Shown: one piece after another, positions 33,874-40,555 of the stretch
How positions within the stretch are numbered: position 1 is the first letter of the stretch
Layout of the letters: the number at the start of each line of letters is the position of its first letter
Notes under the pieces: generated by a model
What the model saw: only the letters and a program-made list of their open reading frames with translations
What the model was told of the DNA's origin: nothing
Database searches by the model: none
Assembly (NCBI GenBank): GCA_030596395.1
Contig: JAUVKF010000024.1
Coordinates: 1 to 40,555, forward strand
Length of the DNA: 40,555 nucleotides
Origin: Chlorobiota bacterium
Lineage (GTDB): Bacteria > Bacteroidota > Bacteroidia > Bacteroidales > F082
Reading direction: 5' to 3'
Made by a program: the position numbers and the translations under genes

Positions 33874-35244
33874 ATGGAAAAAGTAAAGCAGTATATCGAA
33901 GAAAACAAAAGTAGGTTTTTAGAAGAATTATTCGAACTAATCCGGATCCCATCCATCAGTTCATTATCCGACCACAAAGACGATATGGTCCGTACAGCCG
34001 AAAAATATAAAGAGCATTTTTTAAAGGCCGGTTGCGACAAATCCGAAGTTATGCGAACCGCCGGAAACCCTGTTGTTTATGCAGAAAAGATTATTGATAA
34101 ATCCTTGCCTACCGTGCTGGTTTATGCACACTACGATGTGATGCCGGTTGACCCTTTGGATTTATGGACTTCACCACCTTTTGAGCCGGAGATAAGGGAT
34201 GGTAAAATTTATGCGCGTGGCGCCGATGATGATAAGGGACAGGGTTTTATGCATGTAAAAGCTTTTGAAGCACTCGTTGAAAATGACAAACTGCCTGTTA
34301 ATGTTAAATTTATGATTGAAGGAGAAGAGGAAATTGGCTCGGTTAACCTCGGACCATTCTGTGATGAGCATAAAGATTTGTTGAAAGCTGATATCATTCT
34401 TGTTTCAGACACCGGAATGATCGCAGAAGATATTCCTGCCATTACTACCGGATTGCGTGGATTAGCATACTGGCAGGTGGAAGTAACCGGTCCGAACCGG
34501 GATCTACATTCAGGCCTTTTTGGCGGTGCTGTTGCCAACCCGATTAACGTGCTGGCCAAAATGATAGCCCACATGACTGATGAGAACAACAAAGTTGTGA
34601 TGCCCGGATTTTATGACGATGTACTGGAAGCATCAGATAAAGAAAGGGAACTGTTGAATATGGCTCCTTTTGACAAAGAAGAATACAAAAAAGCATTGGA
34701 TGTTGAAGAGTTGGATGGAGAAACCGGTTATACAACCATCGAACGGACAGGTATTCGCCCATCATTTGATGTATGTGGTATCTGGGGTGGCTACACCGGA
34801 GAAGGCGCCAAAACTGTTTTGCCTTCAAAAGCTTATGCCAAAATATCTTCAAGGCTGGTACCAAACCAGAATCATGAAAAAATCGCCAAAATGTTCGAAG
34901 AGTATTTTGTGAGCATCGCACCAAAATCAGTAAAAGTTAAGGTTGAGTCATTACATGGTGGCCAGGCTTATGTGTGCCCGATAGATCTGCCGGCTTATAA
35001 AGCGGCAGAAAAAGCGCTTGAGAAATTATACAAGCGTACGCCTGTTCCTGTTCGCAGTGGTGGAAGTATCCCAATTATTTCAACTTTTGAAGAAAAGCTG
35101 GGAACCAAATCATTGTTGATGGGCTTTGGATTAGAATCAGATGCTATTCACTCGCCCAACGAAAATTACCCACTCAATAATTTCTACTCTGGCATAGAGG
35201 CAATAACTAACTTTTACCAGTTTTTTGCTGAGGAGATGAAGTAA
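33874..35244 (+). CDS. M20 family dipeptidase
   Basis: This 456-residue zinc peptidase matches the M20 dipeptidase group (CNDP/PepV-like). The metal ligands are in VYAHYDVMPVDPLDLW and YARGADDDKGQGF (residues ~90-125), EGEEEIGSVN (about 150) and VSDTGMI (about 178), with the final histidine in SDAIHSPNENY near 430. The dimerisation domain has EVTGPNRDLHSGLFGG. It would hydrolyse dipeptides in the cytoplasm. A possible promoter (TTG, 21 nt, TACCTTTA) lies at 33804-33836. A terminator appears at 35551, about 300 nt downstream, beyond a block of repeats. Confidence 0.92.
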   Translation: MEKVKQYIEENKSRFLEELFELIRIPSISSLSDHKDDMVRTAEKYKEHFLKAGCDKSEVMRTAGNPVVYAEKIIDKSLPTVLVYAHYDVMPVDPLDLWTSPPFEPEIRDGKIYARGADDDKGQGFMHVKAFEALVENDKLPVNVKFMIEGEEEIGSVNLGPFCDEHKDLLKADIILVSDTGMIAEDIPAITTGLRGLAYWQVEVTGPNRDLHSGLFGGAVANPINVLAKMIAHMTDENNKVVMPGFYDDVLEASDKERELLNMAPFDKEEYKKALDVEELDGETGYTTIERTGIRPSFDVCGIWGGYTGEGAKTVLPSKAYAKISSRLVPNQNHEKIAKMFEEYFVSIAPKSVKVKVESLHGGQAYVCPIDLPAYKAAEKALEKLYKRTPVPVRSGGSIPIISTFEEKLGTKSLLMGFGLESDAIHSPNENYPLNNFYSGIEAITNFYQFFAEEMK

Positions 35245-35272
35245 GAGTCTTATTAAAAAGTCTCCCTGCGCC

Positions 35273-35520
35273 CCGGTTGGTGTCTTCACCGACCGGATTT
35301 ATTAAAACAAAATTCACACAATTAGTTCATTGATCATTGGTGCAGACACCAACGATGGTAGCAGGTTTCTATCTCCCCGGTTGGTGTCTTTACCGACCGG
35401 AACCATTTAAACCCAATTCAGTCTTCAGCCCCCCGGTTGGTGTCTTCACCGACCGGAACCATTTAAACCCAATTCACACAATTAGTTTATTGAGTGTTAG
35501 GTGAGGACACCAACGATGGT
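35273..35520. repeat. Two-hairpin repeat block (three A and two B palindromes)
   Basis: Palindrome A (arms CCGGTTGGTG / ACCGACCGG) occurs at 35273-35296, 35377-35400 and 35433-35456. Palindrome B (core TTGGTG..GACACCAACGATGG) follows A at 35337-35359 and ~35497-35519. A full unit (A, ~40 nt AT-rich spacer, B) is about 90 bp; the middle A copy is a partial unit. The same unit recurs at 38626-38710. Confidence 0.9.
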
Positions 35521-35550
35521 AACAGGTTTCTATCAAAATAAAAATTCCAG

Positions 35551-35583
35551 AAGTCCGCAACTTTGAGGCTGCGGACTTTTTAT
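35551..35583 (+). terminator. Rho-independent terminator
   Basis: AAGTCCGCA (35551-35559) and TGCGGACTT (35570-35578) form a perfect 9-bp stem, followed by T's. Its mirror-image A-tract upstream could let it serve both strands. It most likely ends the dipeptidase transcript, from which it is now separated by inserted repeats. Confidence 0.82.
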
Positions 35584-35618
35584 ATTCGCTTAAATCACAG
35601 AACATGAGGAAAAGTAAC

Positions 35619-35750
35619 TGGTATTATACCGATTATCAATTAAAATGTAACTTTTGTTCGCTGCGCTTTAAAAGCCACTTTAATTGTATATCGGTATTAA
35701 CCATTGTAAATTTCAAAATGCTTTTACGGCGCATTTTGAAATACAATTGG
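35619..35750. repeat. Two tandem hairpins upstream of the type B T9SS gene
   Basis: Hairpin 1: TGGTATTATACCGAT (from 35619) with CAATTAAA pairs with TTTAATTGTATATCGG..TTAACCA ending 35704. Hairpin 2: CCATTGTAAATTTCAAAATG (35701-35720) pairs with GCATTTTGAAATACAATTGG (35731-35750). No coding content. Confidence 0.75.
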
Positions 35751-35765
35751 TATTATTTAGAAGTT

Positions 35766-35773
35766 TAATTTTG
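35766..35773 (+). promoter_or_regulatory. Probable -7 box of the type B T9SS gene
   Basis: TAATTTTG matches TAnnTTTG and lies 19 nt before the ATG at 35793. That argues against an upstream TTG start at 35784, which would leave almost no leader. Confidence 0.45.
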
Positions 35774-35792
35774 CAGGCCGTAATTGCACGGT

Positions 35793-38567
35793 ATGAAAAA
35801 AGTAATTTCTTTTTCAATATTGTTAATTTTCAGTCTTACTGTATTTGCTCAACTTGATGCAGGACAGGATACAACGATTTGTAATGGAGAAACCATTCAA
35901 TTGAATGCTTCAGGAGCCTCGAACTATTACTGGACTTCCATCCCACCCGATCCAACTTTAAGCGATCCTTATATCCCAAACCCAACAGTTCAGCCGGATA
36001 CAACCACAATGTATATTGTATCGTCACAGGATACAGGCATTAACCTGGTGCCCAACGGTGATTTTGAGTTGGGTAATGTTGACTTTACCAGCGAATATAT
36101 TTACAACCCGGTGAGTCTTTGGAATCCGGGTACCTACGCTGCCGTCAGCGATGCAAATACGGTTCACCAAAACTTTTTCTGTGATAATGACCATACATCA
36201 GGCAACGGACTGATGATGTGCGCGAACGGGGCAATCACACCCAATGTTATCGTGTGGAGTGTAACCATTGACAGCATTAACCCCAATACGGAATACCAGC
36301 TTTCGACATGGGTATCAAGTCTCTCCCCTATAATTGTGGCAGTTTTACAGTTTAAGATCAATGGAATACAGGTGGGACAACCTTTAACGTCATATCTATT
36401 TACATGCGTCTGGAAACAGTTTTCTGAAACCTGGGATTCAGGCAACGATACGGTAGCTACCATCACCATCATCAACCAGACTACGGCAGACAACCTCAAT
36501 GACTTTGCGCTGGATGATATTTCATTTGCCAATATCGTTTATTTATACGATACTGTTATCGTTAATGTGATCGACCCTCCTACTTCAACTTTCAGTATTC
36601 CTGAGTCCATATGTTCAGCTGATACAACCCTGATCCAGTATACCGGAAATGGAGCCGATACAGCAACATATCACTGGGACTTTGATGGAGGAAACATCAT
36701 TAATGGAAATGGTCAGGGTCCCTTTGAGGTTCAATGGGAAACGCCCGGAAGCAAACAAGTTACCCTTTGGGTTGAAGATGCCTGCAATTCAGATACGACC
36801 ACTCAAATAATTACAGTCAATCAAAGTCCATCGGCCGGACTTACTGCAAATGCTACTTCTATTCCTTTCGGGACATTTACTTACCTTCACGGTGAAATGT
36901 CAGGAGATCCGGGACCGTTTCAGTTTAACTGGCAACCGAGCACCCTGCTTCTTAATCCGGAGAGCCTTGACCCCCAAACCGTTAACCTGGTAAATTCAAC
37001 CGAATATATTTTTACGGTTTCTGACGAAAGCAGCTCTTGCCAGGCATCTGATACCATCTTTATCGAAGTTACCGGTGGTGCACTAAGCATTCTATCCCTA
37101 ACAGCAACTCCTGATACAATTTGTGAAGGCGATTCATCTTTTATTCAGGTAGAAGTTTCAGGTGGCTCAGGTAATTATACAGCAACATGGACATCAGACC
37201 CGCCCGGTTTTGAGCATACCGGCCCTGATCTTGAAATAACAGTAATCCCGGATGAGACAACAACTTATTATGTGAGCGTAAATGATGGCTTTAACACAAC
37301 ACCCACAAGCCAGGCAGAAGTGTTTGTTCATCCCTTGACGACAATCACCACGGAGCCATCTGATCAGCAGGTATTAACGGATGGTTCCGCTATTTTTGAG
37401 GTGTTGGCTGAGCATGTTCAGCATTTTCAGTGGCAGGTAAGCAAAGACAATGGAGTCAGCTGGCAGGACATTGATGAGGATGGGAATTTTACAGGCACCA
37501 ATACCGGAACCTTAACCATTACAACTGCCGGTGATGAAATGGATGGTTGGTTATTCAGGTGTTTGTTATCCGGCAAATGTACTCTTGTAATTTCTACAGA
37601 GGCATTGCTCAGCATTGTCAGCGCACCGGCGATTTTAAATGAACTAAGCAATGCCGAAACTTGCATGAATGATGAAGTATTAATATCCTACAATGTTGCT
37701 AATTTCATCGATATTACCAACATGGAATTGGTTCTTCAATATGACGAACAATTTTTATCATTCACTGGCCTATCGGATATTTCGGCAGATTTGACACAAA
37801 ATATCGACGTAACCGATATGGATGGCCGGATAACAATTCAATGGAGTTCTATTAATCCTGTAACAATTGAAAATGGTTTGGCTTTTAAAATAGGGTTCAT
37901 TGGACTAAACAGCGGCATAACACAATTAATCTGGAATAATCAACTTTGTGTTGTTATCAATGTTTATGGCTATTCGCCGGAACTTGTTTTTACCGGAAGC
38001 GAAATAACCATTAAACCCCTTGCAGCAGCTCCTGAAGCCGCCTTTGCTGAACCCGATTCGGTGAACATTCTCGATCAAATTGATATTAAACTCTGGGCTG
38101 ATGGTGGTTCAGGCGATCAATTGCAATGGCTTACTGAAAATTGTGAGGGGGAAATTATTGGGGAGGGAAACCCTCTGATTGTTAATAGACCCGAACAAAC
38201 AACTACATATTTTGTACGATGGGTAAATGGTTGTGGGTTTAGCACATGCCAAAATGTTTCAGTAATTGTTGAAGGTGAGTTTGATATTTATGCTCCCAGT
38301 GCCTTTTCACCAAATGGTGATGGATTGAATGATGAGTTCACGCTGGTTAGTCCCGCTGACCTGCCTTATTTCAGGCTTCAGGTATTCGATCGCTGGGGGA
38401 AACAAATATTTGAATCCGAAGATATTTTTCAGGGTTGGGATGGTACTTACAAGGGTAAAAACAGCCCGGTGGGAACTTATGTTTGGAAAGCCGTTTACCG
38501 ATTACAGCGCGAAGGACCCGGCAGCGAAGAAAAGGTACAGACCGGAACCGTGGTTATAATCAGGTAG
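35793..38567 (+). CDS. Large secreted protein with gliding-motility (type B) T9SS C-terminal domain
   Basis: This protein of about 924 residues starts MKKVISFSILLIFSLTVFAQ, a signal peptide. The N-terminal ~90 residues are an Ig-like module (DAGQDTTICNGETIQLNASG). A galactose-binding-like domain follows (LVPNGDFELGNVDF ... FALDDISF). PKD/Ig-like repeats run through about 260-600 (YHWDFDGGNI; WQVSKDNGVSWQDI). A cohesin-like domain is suggested at about 620-745 (MELVLQYDEQFLSFTGL ... LAFKIGFIG). The end is the type B sorting domain (APSAFSPNGDGLNDEFTL ... LQVFDRWGKQIFES ... GTYVWKAVYR). It would be exported by T9SS and probably anchored or released as an adhesive surface protein. Confidence 0.87.
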   Translation: MKKVISFSILLIFSLTVFAQLDAGQDTTICNGETIQLNASGASNYYWTSIPPDPTLSDPYIPNPTVQPDTTTMYIVSSQDTGINLVPNGDFELGNVDFTSEYIYNPVSLWNPGTYAAVSDANTVHQNFFCDNDHTSGNGLMMCANGAITPNVIVWSVTIDSINPNTEYQLSTWVSSLSPIIVAVLQFKINGIQVGQPLTSYLFTCVWKQFSETWDSGNDTVATITIINQTTADNLNDFALDDISFANIVYLYDTVIVNVIDPPTSTFSIPESICSADTTLIQYTGNGADTATYHWDFDGGNIINGNGQGPFEVQWETPGSKQVTLWVEDACNSDTTTQIITVNQSPSAGLTANATSIPFGTFTYLHGEMSGDPGPFQFNWQPSTLLLNPESLDPQTVNLVNSTEYIFTVSDESSSCQASDTIFIEVTGGALSILSLTATPDTICEGDSSFIQVEVSGGSGNYTATWTSDPPGFEHTGPDLEITVIPDETTTYYVSVNDGFNTTPTSQAEVFVHPLTTITTEPSDQQVLTDGSAIFEVLAEHVQHFQWQVSKDNGVSWQDIDEDGNFTGTNTGTLTITTAGDEMDGWLFRCLLSGKCTLVISTEALLSIVSAPAILNELSNAETCMNDEVLISYNVANFIDITNMELVLQYDEQFLSFTGLSDISADLTQNIDVTDMDGRITIQWSSINPVTIENGLAFKIGFIGLNSGITQLIWNNQLCVVINVYGYSPELVFTGSEITIKPLAAAPEAAFAEPDSVNILDQIDIKLWADGGSGDQLQWLTENCEGEIIGEGNPLIVNRPEQTTTYFVRWVNGCGFSTCQNVSVIVEGEFDIYAPSAFSPNGDGLNDEFTLVSPADLPYFRLQVFDRWGKQIFESEDIFQGWDGTYKGKNSPVGTYVWKAVYRLQREGPGSEEKVQTGTVVIIR

Positions 38568-38625
38568 TAATCCTATTTTTAATTTAAAAGGTGCTAATTT
38601 CAACATGACTGAATGGTGGTTGTCC

Positions 38626-38710
38626 TCGGTTGGTGTCTCCACCGACCGGATTTATGAAAGCACAATTAATACAATCAGTTTTTTCTCGTTGGTGAAGACA
38701 CCAACGATGG
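38626..38710. repeat. Two-hairpin repeat unit (single copy)
   Basis: Palindrome A at 38627-38649 (arms GGTTGGTG / CACCGACC) and palindrome B GTTGGTGAAGACACCAAC at 38688-38705 followed by GATGG, with the same AT-rich spacer type as at 35273-35520. Confidence 0.88.
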
Positions 38711-38730
38711 TAAGGGTTTTTGCTTGTTAG

Positions 38731-38759
38731 CTTTTCCAAAGTTCGGAACTTTGGAAAAG
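38731..38759. terminator. Bidirectional terminator between convergent genes
   Basis: CTTTTCCAAAGTTC (38731-38744) and GAACTTTGGAAAAG (38746-38759) are perfect 14-bp arms with almost no loop. T-rich DNA follows on the plus strand. It sits between the type B T9SS gene and rlmL, which converge. Confidence 0.7.
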
Positions 38760-38760
38760 T

Positions 38761-40080
38761 TTAATCTTTTTTTCGGAAACCCTTTTTGCGGTCATCCCTA
38801 TTACCTCCTGGTCTGGATGGGCGATCTCCATACTTTCTTTTTGAGTTGTCTCTCTTAAAGTCTTTCTTGTGATCTTTCCTGAAGTCCTTCTTGAAATCTT
38901 TTTTAAAATCTTTCTTGTAACCGGGCTTATCGTCATACTGATCCCTCTTGCTGCCTTCGTACAACTCAAATTTAATAAACTTCGCTTCAATAGGCCCATT
39001 GTACAAAGGTATCCTCTCTGATGGCCTCAAACCGATAAACCTGGCAGCATCATAATTTGCACTGATAACCCACGCCTCAAATCCGGAAAAATTTTGTTTT
39101 AATACATCGCCAATACCTTTATAAAGGTTAATGATCTCTCCTTTTTCTTCAAGCCGTTTCCCGTAAGGCGGATTAAAAACCAGTATCCCTTTTTTTTCTT
39201 CAGGTTTAATACTGTCGAAATACCTTACTTTCACCTCAACATCTTTGTGCAGGCCAGTATTTTTCAGGTTCCTTTTGGTAATGCCAATGGCTTTCTCTGA
39301 ACGGTCGGATGCAATAATGCGGCAATCCAGTTCACCCATTTGCATATCGGCCTCTTCCTTTACTTTCTCCCAGAGTTCCCGGTCAAAGTCAGCCCAGTTC
39401 ATAAAAGCAAAATGTTTTCGATAATACCCTGCCGGGATGTTCATGGCCTGAAATGCAGCTTCAATGGGAATGGTTCCCGATCCGCACATCGGATCATAAA
39501 AATCCTTGTCCCCTTTCCAGCCGGTTAATTTTACCATTCCGGCAGCAAGCACTTCGTTGATAGGCGCCTTATCGGCAGCAATGCGATATCCCCTACGGTG
39601 AAGCGACTCTCCTGAACTATCCAGTGAGATCGTACATTTGTCGTGACTGATGTGAACATCTACAAAAATGTCAGCATTCTCTTTGCCAACCCAGGGGCGT
39701 TTACTGGTCTTTTCCCTGAACCGGTCAACTATAGCATCTTTAGTCCGTAAAGCCGCATAATGGGAGTGCGTAAGTTCAGAATGAAACAAATTGCCATTCA
39801 CAATGAAGGTCTGATCAAGATTGAAAATCTCAGTCCAGTCAATTTTCTTTGCTTTGTTGTACAACTGGTTCTGGTCTTTCACCTCAAACACGCCAACTGG
39901 TTTTAATATGCGCAATGCAGTCCTGCACAGGTAATTCGCTTTGAACATGGTTGTTACATCCCCTCTGAATGTGACTCCTCTCTTAATGACTTCAACATCA
40001 GTTGCTCCAATTTCTCTTAATTCATTAGCCAGTATCTCTTCCAGTCCGGCAAATGTTTTCGCAGTAAAATCCATACCCAT
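38761..40080 (-). CDS. rlmL: RlmL-type 23S rRNA (guanine-N2) methyltransferase
   Basis: This protein of about 439 residues matches the class I SAM rRNA methyltransferases of the RlmL/YcbY N-terminal half. A THUMP domain spans about 45-150 after TAKTFAGLEEILANELREIG. The methyltransferase domain has DPMCGSGTIPIEAAF and the catalytic FNPPYGKRLEE (NPPY). The C-terminal ~50 residues are a highly basic tail of repeated KKDFKKD units, unusual for the core enzyme and likely RNA-binding. An in-frame GTG at 40113 lies inside a TAnnTTTG promoter box, so the start is probably the ATG at 40080 or 40074. It would methylate G2445 of 23S rRNA. Confidence 0.9.
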   Translation of the reverse strand: MGMDFTAKTFAGLEEILANELREIGATDVEVIKRGVTFRGDVTTMFKANYLCRTALRILKPVGVFEVKDQNQLYNKAKKIDWTEIFNLDQTFIVNGNLFHSELTHSHYAALRTKDAIVDRFREKTSKRPWVGKENADIFVDVHISHDKCTISLDSSGESLHRRGYRIAADKAPINEVLAAGMVKLTGWKGDKDFYDPMCGSGTIPIEAAFQAMNIPAGYYRKHFAFMNWADFDRELWEKVKEEADMQMGELDCRIIASDRSEKAIGITKRNLKNTGLHKDVEVKVRYFDSIKPEEKKGILVFNPPYGKRLEEKGEIINLYKGIGDVLKQNFSGFEAWVISANYDAARFIGLRPSERIPLYNGPIEAKFIKFELYEGSKRDQYDDKPGYKKDFKKDFKKDFRKDHKKDFKRDNSKRKYGDRPSRPGGNRDDRKKGFRKKD

Positions 40081-40112
40081 TTTATATTGCTTCGTTAAAG
40101 CCATAAAGGCCA

Positions 40113-40144
40113 CAAAATTAACTAATTTCGTGATGGATTTTCAA
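40113..40144 (-). promoter_or_regulatory. Promoter of rlmL
   Basis: On the minus strand TTG (40144-40142), 21 nt, TAATTTTG (40120-40113). The position rules out the GTG at 40113 and makes the ATG at 40104 nearly leaderless, so a start at 40080/40074 is favoured. Confidence 0.55.
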
Positions 40145-40213
40145 CCTCATGAATATTGAATCACAATAATTCAGCAAACAACAAAAGCGCATTTATAAGG
40201 TTGTTTGAGAACT

Positions 40214-40555
40214 TTATTTCACAAGCACCTTCCCACTCTCAATAACTCCATCCTTCCCAATCACCCTCACAACATATAATCCTTTCACCCAACCGATAGT
40301 ATTAATCTCAATTTCAGTTTGCCCTTTTGGAACCTGCATTTCTTCCACCTTCCTGCCAAACAAATCATAAACCTTAATACTACATCCCCCAACTTTAAAC
40401 TTCCCCGAAAGCTTTCGGGGTTGGACTTTAAACTTGTCTTTAGCCGGATTTGGGTAAATAAGTATTTTATTTTCAATTTCATTTTTTTCTCTGTAAATCT
40501 CCCTCACCCCCACTATTATCCCGCAATCATCCAGCAAAATAGTATCCGAAATTAT
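40214..40555 (-). CDS. T9SS type A sorting-domain protein, C-terminal part (5' cut by window edge)
   Basis: The minus-strand frame is open to the window edge (IISDTI precedes LLDDCGIIVGVREI), so about 113 C-terminal residues of a larger protein are seen. It ends in a type A sorting domain: KILIYPNPAKDKFKV, IKVYDLFGRKVEEMQVPKG and GLYVVRVIGKDG..ESGKVLV. Between the first two blocks a 14-residue stretch contains QPRKLSGK, encoded by a perfect palindrome at 40403-40420, which suggests a REP-like insertion in the domain. The N-terminal domains are outside the window. Confidence 0.85.
   Translation of the reverse strand: MISDTILLDDCGIIVGVREIYREKNEIENKILIYPNPAKDKFKVQPRKLSGKFKVGGCSIKVYDLFGRKVEEMQVPKGQTEIEINTIGWVKGLYVVRVIGKDGVIESGKVLVK
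40403..40420. repeat. Palindrome inside a T9SS sorting-domain coding sequence
   Basis: CCCCGAAAGCTTTCGGGG is a perfect 18-bp palindrome, read in frame on the minus strand as PRKLSG. It sits in a part of the sorting domain that is normally short. Confidence 0.7.

Noticed and set aside
35273..35520. A riboswitch or CRISPR-like array
   Set aside because: The units recur downstream of unrelated genes, are built of inverted pairs and have irregular spacing; a mobile REP-like repeat fits better.

Overview
The window looks like the chromosome of an anaerobic or facultative member of the Bacteroidetes (Bacteroidales/Marinilabiliales-like). Three or four proteins end in type IX secretion sorting domains (type A at 27944-30334, 30602-32839 and the fragment at 40214-40555; gliding-motility type B at 35793-38567). 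Several genes are preceded by the Bacteroidetes promoter form (TTG, about 19-21 nt, TAnnTTTG). The GC content appears moderate to low. I saw no rRNA, tRNA or CRISPR.

Region 1 (1-288) is an insertion scar. The first 26 codons of an IS1595-type transposase run off the left edge on the minus strand, followed by the last ~50 codons of a csaA-like tRNA-binding protein that has lost its N-terminus.

Region 2 (364-21845) is a purine/urate catabolism cluster of the yge/ygf/ssnA/xdh type known from E. coli and from anaerobic gut bacteria. Plus-strand order: xdhA ([2Fe-2S]+FAD), an ORF6N-domain gene, xdhB (molybdopterin subunit), xdhC (cofactor insertion), ygfK (large Fe-S/flavin oxidoreductase), a fold-type-II PLP enzyme, a KilA-N-domain gene, a threonine-synthase-like PLP enzyme, an xdhD-like molybdenum hydroxylase, ssnA (aminohydrolase), a YgjV/GNAT-like membrane protein and a hydantoinase/dihydropyrimidinase. 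Facing it on the minus strand are ygeY (M20 amidohydrolase) and ygeW (carbamoyltransferase). Together they would oxidise or reduce the purine ring, open it with two amidohydrolases, take off the carbamoyl group with YgeW (ATP via carbamoyl phosphate) and deaminate a diaminopropionate-like remnant with a PLP enzyme. The E. coli YgeX, carbamate kinase, YqeB/YqeC and a purine transporter are not in the window.

The most unusual feature is a REP/RAYT system embedded in this cluster. A REP-associated tyrosine transposase (18770-19372) is flanked by 16-bp palindromes of the GGCGACTnnAGTCGCC type. Copies of these and of a sister palindrome (GGCGGATTTATCCGCC) are scattered through the pathway genes: they supply the stop codons of xdhB, the hydantoinase and ygeW, encode the last nine residues of YgeW, and lie in frame inside ygfK and the threonine-synthase-like gene.

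Region 3 (21935-24923, minus strand) holds a zinc-ribbon/DUF2975/XRE-regulator operon and an alanine/glycine:sodium symporter. Region 4 (25074-27672) has a helix-hairpin-helix membrane-anchored protein and a POT peptide transporter, with a 7-bp tandem repeat between them. Region 5 (27944-40555) holds the secreted T9SS proteins, a SpoU RNA methyltransferase, an M20 dipeptidase and an RlmL-type rRNA methyltransferase. Its long intergenic gaps are filled with at least four further families of palindromic repeats.
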